Shown one piece after another: positions 1 to 8,671 of a DNA stretch of 33,733 nt. The stretch is from UBA5266 sp002411545 (lineage in GTDB: Bacteria; Bacteroidota; Bacteroidia; Bacteroidales; WCHB1-69), in NCBI GenBank assembly GCA_028693085.1, contig JAQUWC010000015.1, positions 1-33,733 of the forward strand. Reading direction: 5' to 3'. Each line of letters begins with the position of its first letter. Position 1 is the stretch's first letter. Under the pieces are notes generated by a model, which worked only from the letters and a program-made list of their open reading frames with translations, ran no database searches and was not told where the DNA came from. The position numbers and the translations under genes are program-made.

Positions 1-42
1 GCACGGGAAATATTAGTCAAAAATAATAGAAAAACAAAATAA
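1..42 (+). CDS. parA: ParA/Soj chromosome-partitioning ATPase, C-terminal end only (partial)
   Basis: The first 42 bases read in frame as thirteen codons (AREILVKNNRKTK) and a TAA that directly abuts the parB start codon. A basic tail beginning with a residue pattern like ARE-I/L-L is typical of the end of ParA/Soj proteins, and parA immediately upstream of parB is the usual order. Only the last 13 residues are visible, so the call rests mainly on position; the gene starts outside the window. Confidence 0.7.
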   Translation, partial: AREILVKNNRKTK

Positions 43-942
43 ATGTCAGAAGGTAAAGCGTCATCAAAAGGTTTAGGAAGAGGCTTAAGTGCTTTATTAG
101 GGAATCTTCCTCCCGATGAATCGGTGGTTAGCTCTAATTCTCCTAGTAGAATAAAATCCTCGGAGATAAGTTTCATCCCCCTTGAAAATATCGTTACCAA
201 TCCTTGGCAACCAAGAAACGATTTTGAAGAACAAAGCTTGATTGAACTTTCTGAATCTATTCGACGACATGGGATTATACAACCAATCACCGTAAGGGAA
301 GTTGATAACGATAGCTATCAACTCATATCCGGAGAGCGTAGAGTGAGAGCAGCTAAAATGGCCGGATTAATTCAAATACCTGCTTATATTCGAACAGCTA
401 CCGATTTGCAACTTATTGAAATGGCATTGATTGAAAATATTCAACGCGAAGATCTCAATCCTATCGAAATTGCTTTGTCTCTTCAACGTTTGATTGATGA
501 GTTTAATATAACACAAGAAAGTTTAGCCTCAAAAGTGGCTAAAAGCCGTTCCCTTGTTACTAATTATTTGAGATTATTGAAATTAGGAACCAATGTTCAA
601 CTTGCTGTATGCAATAAGCAAATCAGTATGGGACACGCTAGAGCCTTGGTGGTAATTGAAGATGAGTTGGCTCAAGATAAAATATTGAAACGTATTGTCG
701 ATGAAAAACTTTCTGTCAGACAAGTGGAAGATATAATCCGGAAGATTCAAAATCAATCACCGGAAAAACAAACGAAAAGAATATTGCCTAAACATATGCA
801 ATTGATGAAACAATCCTTATCGGTGAATTTAAATACTAAAATCGATATAAAATATAATATCAAAGGAAAAGGAAGCTTGATTATAAATTTTAAATCAGAG
901 GACGATTTAAATAGAATCTTATCGTTGATTCAAAAACAATAG
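43..942 (+). CDS. parB: Chromosome-partitioning protein ParB/Spo0J
   Basis: A 299-residue ParB, the CTP-dependent clamp that binds parS sites near the origin and works with ParA in chromosome segregation. Visible parts, in order: a basic N-terminal stretch with GLGRGLSALLG (about residues 10-20), which in the family contacts ParA; the ParB/Srx nucleotide-binding domain from about residue 44, with NPWQPR (53-58) and the GERR box (97-100); a helix-turn-helix for DNA binding around TQESLASKVAKSRSLVTNYL; and a C-terminal dimerisation domain. The length is normal. It starts directly after the parA stop codon, so the two are probably co-transcribed. I see no obvious parS palindrome in the window. 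Confidence 0.96.
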   Translation: MSEGKASSKGLGRGLSALLGNLPPDESVVSSNSPSRIKSSEISFIPLENIVTNPWQPRNDFEEQSLIELSESIRRHGIIQPITVREVDNDSYQLISGERRVRAAKMAGLIQIPAYIRTATDLQLIEMALIENIQREDLNPIEIALSLQRLIDEFNITQESLASKVAKSRSLVTNYLRLLKLGTNVQLAVCNKQISMGHARALVVIEDELAQDKILKRIVDEKLSVRQVEDIIRKIQNQSPEKQTKRILPKHMQLMKQSLSVNLNTKIDIKYNIKGKGSLIINFKSEDDLNRILSLIQKQ

Positions 943-947
943 ATTTT

Positions 948-1619
948 GTGAGAAAAGTATGTTTATTTTTGATGGCTTTTGTCTATATACAAAGCGGACT
1001 CTGTCAGCAGGACACTAACATAAGTGTGCCAATTTCTACCGAGGTATTGTTAAATGTTGATTCCCTTTTACATAAATCTCAAAAAGAAACATCGGATGAG
1101 AATAAATCCTCGAAATTAAAAGCTGAAAAAATTCATTCTCCAAAAATGGCCGCATGGTTTTCAACGGCAGTGCCCGGTTTAGGACAAATATACAATCGTA
1201 AATATTGGAAATTACCCATTGTCTATGCTGGATTAGGTGCCAGCGGGTTTTTAATTTATCACTATAACAAACAATATATTATTTATCGAACAGAATATCG
1301 TTTACGCTTAAATCCATCCGTTGATATAGCAAATAAAGGCATAGCATCCACACCGAATTCTGATTTAGCTCATTTAGGCACTGAAAATATACATGCTTAC
1401 CAAAAACAATATCAACGTAACATGGAACTTGGAATCATTGCCATCACGCTGGTATATATTCTTAATATTGTAGATGCAGCGGTTGATGCTCATTTGATGC
1501 ATTATGATATGTCAAATGATTTGTCGTTAAGAGTAATACCGTTTAGCAATAATAATGATCTTTATACGTTCAATCATATACAAACTCCTTATGGTCTAAC
1601 GATTCAATTTAATTTTTAA
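948..1619 (+). CDS. DUF5683-family membrane protein
   Basis: A 223-residue protein with a GTG start five bases after parB; an in-frame ATG at residue 9 would shorten the signal sequence. It has an N-terminal signal-like hydrophobic segment (residues 3-18, ending near GLCQQ), a polar linker, and then the DUF5683 core from about residue 65, with PKMAAWFSTAVPGLGQIYNR and a following hydrophobic helix (YAGLGASGFLIYHY). A second membrane segment lies near residues 160-178 (LGIIAITLVYILNIVDAAVDAH). The family is widespread in Bacteroidota and commonly sits next to parB. Its function is unknown; the membrane location is inferred from the hydrophobic segments. Confidence 0.85.
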   Translation: MRKVCLFLMAFVYIQSGLCQQDTNISVPISTEVLLNVDSLLHKSQKETSDENKSSKLKAEKIHSPKMAAWFSTAVPGLGQIYNRKYWKLPIVYAGLGASGFLIYHYNKQYIIYRTEYRLRLNPSVDIANKGIASTPNSDLAHLGTENIHAYQKQYQRNMELGIIAITLVYILNIVDAAVDAHLMHYDMSNDLSLRVIPFSNNNDLYTFNHIQTPYGLTIQFNF

Positions 1620-1620
1620 T

Positions 1621-2349
1621 ATGAAAATAGCTATACTTGGATACGGAAAAATGGGTGAGCAAATCGAAGAAATTGCCCTTGAAAAAAATTATGAAATAGT
1701 TGCTTATATCGATGACGAAGAAGATTGGAAGAAGTTTTTTAAAGATTTTTTACAAGCAGAGGTAGCGATTGATTTTTCAAATCCAGATGTTGTTGTGGAT
1801 AATATCTATAAATGTTTTGAAAATAATATACCCGTAGTGGTAGGTACGACCGCTTGGTATGACCGCTTGGATGAGGTTAAACAAAAATGTGAAGAAATGA
1901 ACCAAACATTGTTCTATGCTACTAATTTCAGTTTGGGAGTTAATTTGTTCTTCGAATTGAATCGTGTATTAGCTCAACTAATGAACGGATACGAACAATA
2001 TGATGTAAGCATTGAAGAAACACATCATACAGCCAAACAAGATTCGCCTAGCGGAACCGCCATCGTTTTGGCTAACGACATTATTAAATATCTTTCACAT
2101 AAAGAAACTTGGATAAATGAAATTAATGATGTAAAATCGGAATTGTCTATAAAATCCCAACGTGTAGAAGATAATATAGGAACACATACCGTAACCTATA
2201 CTTCTGTTATGGATGAAATTGAAATTAAACACACATCCTTTCATCGAAAATCCTTTGCTGTAGGCGCAGTTATGGCCGCAGAATGGATATTAGGGAAAAA
2301 AGGAGTGTATAATATGAAAGATATTATTAATCTAAAATTAAAGGAATGA
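1621..2349 (+). CDS. dapB: 4-hydroxy-tetrahydrodipicolinate reductase
   Basis: A 242-residue DapB, which reduces hydroxytetrahydrodipicolinate to tetrahydrodipicolinate with NAD(P)H in the diaminopimelate/lysine pathway, supplying peptidoglycan cross-link precursors. The N-terminal Rossmann motif is GYGKMG (residues 7-12). The family signature is present as EETHHTAKQDSPSGTA (132-147), including the catalytic His135/His136 pair and Lys139. VGTTAWY (about 74-80) is the conserved segment lining the cofactor site. The length is slightly short of the usual 250-270 residues but no motif is missing. It starts one base after the DUF5683 stop, and its TGA overlaps the lepB ATG by four bases, implying translational coupling. 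Confidence 0.97.
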   Translation: MKIAILGYGKMGEQIEEIALEKNYEIVAYIDDEEDWKKFFKDFLQAEVAIDFSNPDVVVDNIYKCFENNIPVVVGTTAWYDRLDEVKQKCEEMNQTLFYATNFSLGVNLFFELNRVLAQLMNGYEQYDVSIEETHHTAKQDSPSGTAIVLANDIIKYLSHKETWINEINDVKSELSIKSQRVEDNIGTHTVTYTSVMDEIEIKHTSFHRKSFAVGAVMAAEWILGKKGVYNMKDIINLKLKE

Positions 2350-4028
2350 ATATATCGGTTGGATTTCTGGTGATATATACGATTATTTGTTTTATAGGAA
2401 CATTTGTTGGATTAATGGGCGTTTTCAAAAAAGCATCCTTTAGATCTTGGCATGCATTAATTCCTATATATAACATATATATTTGGTTGAAAGTGTTGCA
2501 ACGCCCTATGTGGTGGTTTGTATTTATAGTTATTCCCTATTTGAATTTATTTATGCTTATGTTAATGACATGGAAAACCATTCGCATGTTTGGGAAAACT
2601 TCCTATGCAACACTTATACCCGGAACTTTTTTCTCTTTTGTTTACATCCCTTATGTAGGCTTTAGCCGGAATGAAAAGTATTATCAACGCAAGGAATTGC
2701 CTTCAACACGTATAGGTGTCATTAAAACGGAATATATAAAAAACACCAAAGAGCAGAAATTAGAAAAGACCAAAGCTCGGGAATGGATAGATGCTATCAT
2801 TTACGCAGTAGTAGCGGCTTATATTATTCGTGCTTTTATGTTTGAATTATATAAAATTCCAACTTCTTCTATGGAGGGGACTTTAATGGTAGGCGATTAT
2901 TTAGCCGTTTCAAAAACTGCTTATGGACCAAAAATCCCTCAAACAATTATAGCCTTTCCCTTTGTTCATCATACGTTACCATTAACAAAATATACAAAAT
3001 CCTATGTGGAATGGATTAAGCTGCCCTATTATCGGTTTCCTGGAAGAACCGTTGTTAAACGTAATGATGCGGTTGTCTTTAATTATCCGGATGGAGATAC
3101 TGTTATCCTTCAACGACAAAATGAAAGTTATTACGGTGTAGTACGAACCATGGAAAGAGCCTTCCAAAATCCAAGTGAGTATGTATATAGATATTATATG
3201 TCGGAAAATAACTTGCAAAGATACGACGATTTGTTTAGAAAATACGGAACCGATTATTATATTGGAAAAGGCAGAGACGTAGTCTGGAAAGAATACGATG
3301 TGGTTGCTCGTCCTGTAGATAAACGTGAGAATTATATCAAACGCTGTGTGGCTATAGCCGGCGATAAATTGGAAATTAAAAATGCCGTATTATATATTAA
3401 TGATCAACCGGCATATGTGCCTGAAAATATGCAATTGTCTTATTTGTTATATAATAATGGTGCAGGTTTACATCCAAATATCAGAAAGAAATTACATATT
3501 AATGAAGAAGATTTTCAATCTAACCCCGGAGTAGATTTTGCTTGTTTAAGTCAAGATCAATTGAATCAAATAAAAACTTTGAGAAACATAAGTTATATCC
3601 TTCCTTTGATTGATACTGTCGGAAAATGGGACCCTGATGTGTTACCTTACGATAAACGATATGGATGGAATAAAGATAATTTCGGGCCAATCATCATTCC
3701 AAAAGCAGGAACTAGCGTTATCCTCAACGATTCAACCTATAAACTTTATGAACGGATAATCAGTGTGTATGAAAATAATGAGGTAAAGATTGCCAACGGA
3801 AAAATATTCATTAATGGAAAAGAATCAACATCCTACACCTTCCAAATGAATTATTATTGGATGATGGGCGACAATCGTCATAACTCCCTTGATTCTCGCT
3901 TTTGGGGTTTTGTACCAGAAGATCATGTGGTAGGGAAAACCGCTTTCGTATGGCTGTCCCTTGACAAATTTAAAGACTGGGGAGAAGGGAAAATTCGCTG
4001 GCGAAAGATGTTTCGCAAAATCAAATAG
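2346..4028 (+). CDS. lepB: Signal peptidase I with extra N-terminal membrane domain
   Basis: A 560-residue type I signal peptidase that removes signal peptides on the outer face of the inner membrane. Residues 1-105 form an additional module with about three hydrophobic segments, resembling the small membrane domain (DUF5684-like) found ahead of LepB in many Bacteroidota. The usual membrane anchor follows at about 147-166. Catalytic Ser175 lies in PTSSMEGTL, catalytic Lys332 in NYIKRCVAIAGDKLEI, and the conserved box GDNRHNSLDSRFWG spans 508-521. About 170 residues separate Lys332 from that last box, far more than in E. coli LepB, so the periplasmic domain carries a large insertion. All catalytic residues are present, so it should be active. 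It overlaps dapB by four bases. Confidence 0.95.
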   Translation: MNISVGFLVIYTIICFIGTFVGLMGVFKKASFRSWHALIPIYNIYIWLKVLQRPMWWFVFIVIPYLNLFMLMLMTWKTIRMFGKTSYATLIPGTFFSFVYIPYVGFSRNEKYYQRKELPSTRIGVIKTEYIKNTKEQKLEKTKAREWIDAIIYAVVAAYIIRAFMFELYKIPTSSMEGTLMVGDYLAVSKTAYGPKIPQTIIAFPFVHHTLPLTKYTKSYVEWIKLPYYRFPGRTVVKRNDAVVFNYPDGDTVILQRQNESYYGVVRTMERAFQNPSEYVYRYYMSENNLQRYDDLFRKYGTDYYIGKGRDVVWKEYDVVARPVDKRENYIKRCVAIAGDKLEIKNAVLYINDQPAYVPENMQLSYLLYNNGAGLHPNIRKKLHINEEDFQSNPGVDFACLSQDQLNQIKTLRNISYILPLIDTVGKWDPDVLPYDKRYGWNKDNFGPIIIPKAGTSVILNDSTYKLYERIISVYENNEVKIANGKIFINGKESTSYTFQMNYYWMMGDNRHNSLDSRFWGFVPEDHVVGKTAFVWLSLDKFKDWGEGKIRWRKMFRKIK

Positions 4029-4046
4029 TCGATTTTAAATAAAAAA

Positions 4047-4117
4047 CTGACACTTGATATACTACAACTGATAGCGTGACCAAACTGCCACTTGCGACTT
4101 CTCTCGGCACCTGGCAC
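4047..4117. repeat. Patch of short imperfect repeats in the lepB-downstream spacer
   Basis: Within the 194-base spacer after lepB, CTGACACTTG (4047-4056) recurs as CTGCCACTTG (4085-4094), and a related GGCACCTGGCAC follows (4106-4117). The patch is richer in G and C than its surroundings. No open frame or hairpin terminator is evident. It could be a decayed intergenic repeat; the function is unknown. Confidence 0.4.
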
Positions 4118-4171
4118 AAAAAAGAATGAGGCATTTTATGTAAAATAAGTATGTATAAAAGAAATAATGTT

Positions 4172-4179
4172 TACTTTTG
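4172..4179 (+). promoter_or_regulatory. Putative Bacteroidota promoter -7 box for the DUF4412-like gene
   Basis: TACTTTTG followed by C matches the Bacteroidota primary-sigma -7 consensus TAnnTTTG. It lies 43 bases before the ATG at 4223, giving an expected leader of roughly 35-40 bases. No convincing -33 TTTG element was found at the right distance. Confidence 0.6.
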
Positions 4180-4222
4180 CAACTTATAAATTCAAATATA
4201 TATTAATTAAATTAACATAAAG

Positions 4223-4912
4223 ATGAAAAGAATAATAATCATATTCATAGCTGCAATATGCTGTATGAATATGTCAAACCTAATGGCACAAAAGAAAAAA
4301 GCATTTAATGGCACGGTTAAATTCTCTATAAAATACGAAGGAGATTTAGATCCTCAAGCCCTGGCAAAAGCTCCTACGGAAGTAAATTATTTAATTTTCG
4401 AAAACAATACCAAAGTAACCCAAGATTTAGGCGGAGCTTTCCGACATGTCATTACCGTGGGCGATTCAGGTAAAACAATCCTTTTATTTGATATTCCCGG
4501 ACAAAAAATGGCCGTTGTGATTTCAAAAGCCGAAAACGAAGAACAACGACAAGGTTTAACGTATGATATAGTCGAAGGAAGCGATACAAAAGAAATATGT
4601 GGTTTTGTGTGTAAACGTTATGACATTACCATAACTAATATAGAAGAAGACAAACAACATAAAATGTTTGTCTATACGACGGATAAAATTGGTTTGGACG
4701 AAAAAATCAATTTTGATATTCCCGGTTTGAAAGGCTACCCCTTATATCAAGAAACCGAAAATAATGGAATAAAAACGATTTATGAAGCAGTTGAAGTGAA
4801 GAAGAAAAAAGTAAGTTCTGCTGAGTTTTTAATACCTGAAGGATATCAGACCATGACCCTTGATGAATTTCAAGAATTATTAAAAAATGCAGGTGGTGGT
4901 GGAGATGAATAG
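4223..4912 (+). CDS. Secreted DUF4412-like protein of unknown function
   Basis: A 229-residue exported protein. The first 22 residues form a signal peptide (basic MKR, hydrophobic core, cleavage probably after LMA). The mature part is a predicted beta-rich chain with the DUF4412-like order of features: a segment with GSDTKEICGFVCKRYDI (two cysteines six residues apart with a typical G-x-x-C-K-x-Y pattern), then DIPGLKGYPLYQE, then a closing IPEGYQTM near the C-terminus. The Gly-rich acidic tail (NAGGGGDE) is unusual. It has its own promoter and is probably monocistronic. It acts in the periplasm or at the outer membrane; the function is unknown and the family assignment is from pattern memory. 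Confidence 0.7.
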   Translation: MKRIIIIFIAAICCMNMSNLMAQKKKAFNGTVKFSIKYEGDLDPQALAKAPTEVNYLIFENNTKVTQDLGGAFRHVITVGDSGKTILLFDIPGQKMAVVISKAENEEQRQGLTYDIVEGSDTKEICGFVCKRYDITITNIEEDKQHKMFVYTTDKIGLDEKINFDIPGLKGYPLYQETENNGIKTIYEAVEVKKKKVSSAEFLIPEGYQTMTLDEFQELLKNAGGGGDE

Positions 4913-4920
4913 TTTTCATC

Positions 4921-4960
4921 ATAAACTAACTCTTTTACTCTAATTTATAGAGTAGTTTAT
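4921..4960 (+). terminator. Putative AT-rich bulged hairpin terminator
   Basis: ATAAACT (4921-4927) pairs with AGTTTAT (4954-4960), and inside it ACTCTA (4937-4942) pairs with TAGAGT (4948-4953) over a five-base loop. Nine bases (4928-4936) bulge on the 5' side. It lies just after the secreted-protein stop. There is no long T run, so termination is plausible but not certain. Confidence 0.45.
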
Positions 4961-5028
4961 TTCAAAACATTTTAATTATGAAATCTGTTTTGGTTCATTA
5001 ATATTTTAATAAACTAAATTATTATAAG

Positions 5029-7089
5029 ATGATACATCAAAAATTATTAAATCCTCACAGTATAGTTGTGGTTGGAGCATCCAACGATATTCAAAAACCC
5101 GGAGGAAAAGTGTTGAAAAATTTATTAGCCAGTAGCTTCAAAGGTAAAGTATATGCCGTTAATCCTAAAGAATTGGAGGTACAAGGCGTACCATGTTTTC
5201 AAAAAGTGGAAGATTTACCGGCTATCGATTGTGCCATATTAGCCATTGCGGCAAAATATTGTCCTTCCTCTGTTGAAGTATTAGCTCATACAAAAGAAAC
5301 AAGAGGGTTCATCATTCTTTCTGCCGGTTTTAGTGAAGAGAATGAAGCCGGAGCGGCTTTTGAAAAACAGATTGTACATACGATAAATGAAGTAAAAGGC
5401 ACCTTAATAGGTCCGAATTGTACAGGATTTCTAAATACGAATTATTGTGGAGCCTTTGATGCCCCTATTCCTCCATTAAGTGCTAAAGGCATTGATTTTA
5501 TTACCGGTTCAGGTGCAACAGCCGTATTTATAAAAGAACAAGGTATAACCAATGGTCTTTCTTTTAATAGCGTGTGGGCTGTAGGGAACTCAGCACAAAC
5601 AGGCATAGAAGATGTGTTGGCGCATTTAGATACAAGCTTCGATCCACAAAAAAGTTCTCGGGTTATTATGCTTTATATGGAAAAAGTAGGTCAACCCCAA
5701 AAACTATTGAAACATGCCACCTCCTTAATCAATAAAGGCTGTAGAATTGCAGCTATTAAATCGGGAGGCTCTGTTGCCGGAAGTCGTGCAGCTTCTTCTC
5801 ATACCGGTGCCTTGGCAACCTCGGATGTAGCTGTTGATGCTTTGTTCCGTAAAGCCGGTATTGTACGTTGTAACAACCGCGAAGAACTTATAAATGTGAG
5901 TGCTGTTTTTATGCATCCCGAAGTAAAAGGTAAAAACATAGCAATCATTACTCATGCGGGTGGTCCGGCAGTAATGTTAACCGATGTGCTTTCAAATAAT
6001 GGATTAGAAGTGCCTCCTATTGAAGGAAAAGCGGCCGATACTTTATTGAGTAAACTATTCCCGGGTTCTTCCGTTGCCAACCCGATTGATTTTTTGGCCA
6101 CCGGCACTGCCGAACAGTTAGGTTATATCATCGATGCCTGCGAGAATGATTTCGACCATATCGATGCGATGGCTGTAATCTTTGGTTCTCCCGGCTTATT
6201 TGAGAATTGGGATGTGTATGCGTTGTTAGATGAAAAAATGAAAACATGCAAAAAACCCATATTTCCCATCCTACCTTCTATTATTAATGTAAAAGATGAA
6301 ATTGCCGATTTCATTCATAATAAACATCGGATTAATTTTCCCGAAGAATGTGTGTTTGGAAACGCATTAGCAAAGGTGATAAATACCCCCAAACCGCAAT
6401 CACTCACTCCTAATATGCCAAACGTTGATATAACAGCTATCCGTCAAGTGATTGATAATGTAGAAAACGGATACTTGTCGCTCAAAGATATGCGAGCTTT
6501 ATTAGATGCCGCAAAAATTGATTGCAAAAAAGAAGTGGAAGTAACTACCGAACAAGCTGCTGTTGATTATGCCCATCAAGTAGGATATCCTTTGGTGATG
6601 AAAGTAGTAGGACCTTTGCATAAATCCGACGTTGGAGGAGTAGTGTTAAATGTGATGAATGAAGCTACCGTAAGACGAGAGTTTAATCGTCTGATAAATA
6701 TTAAAGATACGTATGCCGTAGAAATATACCCTATGTTATTCGGTACGGAAATCTATATTGGAGCATCAAAAGAAGAGAATTTCGGACATCAAATATTATT
6801 TGGACTGGGAGGTATTTTTGTGGAAGTGTTGAAAGACGTGAAAGCATCGTTGACTCCTGTTTGTAAAGAAGAAGCAAAATCCCTCATAAAACAATTAAAA
6901 GGATATAAAATCATACAAGGAGTTAGAGGCCAAGAAGGAGTGAATGAAGATATCTTTGCTTTAACCATAGCTAAAGTATCGGCATTGGTAATGGCAGCTC
7001 CCGAAATTGCCGAAATGGATTTAAATCCTTTATTAGGAACCTCAAAACAAGTTATTGCTGTAGATGCTCGTATTCGAATTGAAAAATAA
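5029..7089 (+). CDS. ADP-forming acetate-CoA ligase, fused alpha-beta chain
   Basis: A 686-residue NDP-forming acyl-CoA synthetase that makes ATP from ADP while converting acetyl-CoA (or another acyl-CoA) to acetate and CoA, a substrate-level phosphorylation step used by fermenters. The N-terminal CoA-binding Rossmann domain contains VVVGASND (13-20). The ligase domain has GPNCTGF (128-134) and the phosphohistidine loop GSRAASSHTGALA, with His258 the expected phosphorylated residue. The C-terminal third (from about 455) is the ATP-grasp beta domain, containing YPLVMKVVGPLHKSDVGGV and ending with AEMDLNPLL. In archaea the two halves are often separate subunits; here they are one full-length chain. 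The acyl substrate cannot be read from the sequence. Confidence 0.93.
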   Translation: MIHQKLLNPHSIVVVGASNDIQKPGGKVLKNLLASSFKGKVYAVNPKELEVQGVPCFQKVEDLPAIDCAILAIAAKYCPSSVEVLAHTKETRGFIILSAGFSEENEAGAAFEKQIVHTINEVKGTLIGPNCTGFLNTNYCGAFDAPIPPLSAKGIDFITGSGATAVFIKEQGITNGLSFNSVWAVGNSAQTGIEDVLAHLDTSFDPQKSSRVIMLYMEKVGQPQKLLKHATSLINKGCRIAAIKSGGSVAGSRAASSHTGALATSDVAVDALFRKAGIVRCNNREELINVSAVFMHPEVKGKNIAIITHAGGPAVMLTDVLSNNGLEVPPIEGKAADTLLSKLFPGSSVANPIDFLATGTAEQLGYIIDACENDFDHIDAMAVIFGSPGLFENWDVYALLDEKMKTCKKPIFPILPSIINVKDEIADFIHNKHRINFPEECVFGNALAKVINTPKPQSLTPNMPNVDITAIRQVIDNVENGYLSLKDMRALLDAAKIDCKKEVEVTTEQAAVDYAHQVGYPLVMKVVGPLHKSDVGGVVLNVMNEATVRREFNRLINIKDTYAVEIYPMLFGTEIYIGASKEENFGHQILFGLGGIFVEVLKDVKASLTPVCKEEAKSLIKQLKGYKIIQGVRGQEGVNEDIFALTIAKVSALVMAAPEIAEMDLNPLLGTSKQVIAVDARIRIEK

Positions 7090-7098
7090 AATTTCTTT

Positions 7099-8115
7099 GT
7101 GTTGAAAAGACAGGATATTCTGCGTATTAAAGAATTATTGCGTAGGCCTAAGGATATAGTTATACTGGTGCATTATAATCCGGATGGAGATGCTTTGGGA
7201 GCTGCTTTAGCATTGTCGATGTATTTAAAACAAAAGAATCATCACGTAAGGGTTATTTCCCCCAACGCTTTTCCCGAATTTTTGCAATGGATGCCTCAAT
7301 CAGAAAATATCTTATTAGCAACTCAAAAACTCGATTATTGTCAGGAAATTATTAGGAATACCGATGTGATTTTTTGTGTCGATTTTAATGCCTCCAATCG
7401 TGTTGGATTATTACAGCAAGTATTGGAATCTACAAAATCCATTAAAATAATTATCGACCACCACGTTGATCCTTCCGATATCTTCGATATCTATTATTCC
7501 GTTTCGGAAAACATATCTTCAACTTCTGAATTGATCTATAACTTTTTAATTTATAAATTAGGGGAGAAAGATATCATTACGAGCGATATGGCCAAATGTC
7601 TTTATGTAGGGATAATAACCGATACAGGCTCTTTGAGTTATGCATGCGATAATCCATCAACTTATCGTATAATCGGACGTTTAATAGCCATGGGTATAGA
7701 TGGGGAAGCTATTCACCGTAAAATTTATGATACCTATTCAGAAGATAGATTGCGATTGTTAGGATATTGTTTGTCAGAGCGATTACGTATTCTACATAGG
7801 TATGCTACTTCCTATATTTACTTAACAAAAGAAGATCTGAAAAAGTTTTCTTATAAACATGGTGATACGGAAGGTTTTGTAAACTATGGTTTATCAATCA
7901 AAAACATTGATTTTACAGCCATTTTTATCGAACGAGACGACAGAATAAAAATCTCCTTTCGTTCTATGAATGATTTCAATGTAAACGAATATGCTAGAAA
8001 ATATTTTAATGGAGGAGGACATAAAAATGCGGCAGGGGCCGATTCTTTCCTCTCCATGGATGAAACCTTGTCTTATTTTGAAAAATCTTTGAAAGAAAGT
8101 AAAAATCAACAATAA
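7099..8115 (+). CDS. DHH-family phosphoesterase (NrnA-like nanoRNase/pAp phosphatase)
   Basis: A 338-residue DHH/DHHA1 protein. Motif I is NPDGDALG (27-34), motif II holds Asp95 (VDFNASNRVG), motif III is DHH at 120-122, a further metal-site segment reads GIITDTGSL, and the DHHA1 glycine motif is GGGHKNAAG (305-313). These match NrnA, which degrades 2-5 nt RNAs and dephosphorylates 3'-phosphoadenosine 5'-phosphate in the cytoplasm. The length suits NrnA and is too short for RecJ. It starts at GTG (TTG at the next codon is an alternative) nine bases after the ligase gene, and its stop is directly followed by the ATG of the GldI-like gene, so the two are probably coupled. Specificity (nanoRNA or pAp) is inferred from the family. 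Confidence 0.9.
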   Translation: MLKRQDILRIKELLRRPKDIVILVHYNPDGDALGAALALSMYLKQKNHHVRVISPNAFPEFLQWMPQSENILLATQKLDYCQEIIRNTDVIFCVDFNASNRVGLLQQVLESTKSIKIIIDHHVDPSDIFDIYYSVSENISSTSELIYNFLIYKLGEKDIITSDMAKCLYVGIITDTGSLSYACDNPSTYRIIGRLIAMGIDGEAIHRKIYDTYSEDRLRLLGYCLSERLRILHRYATSYIYLTKEDLKKFSYKHGDTEGFVNYGLSIKNIDFTAIFIERDDRIKISFRSMNDFNVNEYARKYFNGGGHKNAAGADSFLSMDETLSYFEKSLKESKNQQ

Positions 8116-8649
8116 ATGAATAAACAACCTTTCATTTTCCTAAGTTTTATTCTACTGCTATCAGGTATTTTTACTTCCTGTCAATCAGAACAAAATGCCC
8201 CAAATGCAACTCAAATTGAGAATTTGGATGAAAAAATTCTAAATGCTAATAAACTTATCGTTAGGGACGAAGCTAAGGATATCGAATTATTACTAAAACG
8301 TTATGCGTGGAAAATGCATGCTACGGGAACGGGTTTATTATATTTTATTACAAAAGAAAAAGAAGGTGAACTTTTAAAAAAAGGCGATAAAGTCGATATA
8401 AAATGTAGTATATCACTTATCAATGGTAAAGAAGTATACAATTCAACACGTGATGGCACCAAGACAATTGTCATTGAACAATCCGATGAACCTGCAGGCT
8501 TACACGAATTATTACAATTAATGAAGCCGAATGAAAAAGCAAGAGCCATCATTCCTTCTCATTTGGCATATGGTATTTTGGGAATGGACAACATTCCACC
8601 ATATGCAACGTTAATCTATAGGATAGAAATTCTAAATATTCATAAATAA
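8116..8649 (+). CDS. GldI-like FKBP-type peptidyl-prolyl isomerase lipoprotein
   Basis: A 177-residue lipoprotein: signal sequence ending in the lipobox FTSC with Cys22 as the lipidation site, a helical linker, and one FKBP domain (about 75-177). The overall plan and size (close to Flavobacterium GldI), and segments such as GLLYFITK and NEKARAIIPSHLAYG, resemble GldI, which is required for gliding and T9SS function in flavobacteria. The canonical FKBP segment VFDSS is replaced by VYNST, so the catalytic Asp is missing and isomerase activity may be weak or absent, as appears common in this group. The C-terminal NIPPYATLIYRIEIL is well conserved. It abuts the DHH gene and heads three consecutive FKBP lipoprotein genes. 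Confidence 0.82.
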   Translation: MNKQPFIFLSFILLLSGIFTSCQSEQNAPNATQIENLDEKILNANKLIVRDEAKDIELLLKRYAWKMHATGTGLLYFITKEKEGELLKKGDKVDIKCSISLINGKEVYNSTRDGTKTIVIEQSDEPAGLHELLQLMKPNEKARAIIPSHLAYGILGMDNIPPYATLIYRIEILNIHK

Positions 8650-8671
8650 CAATCATTAATACTCATTTAAA

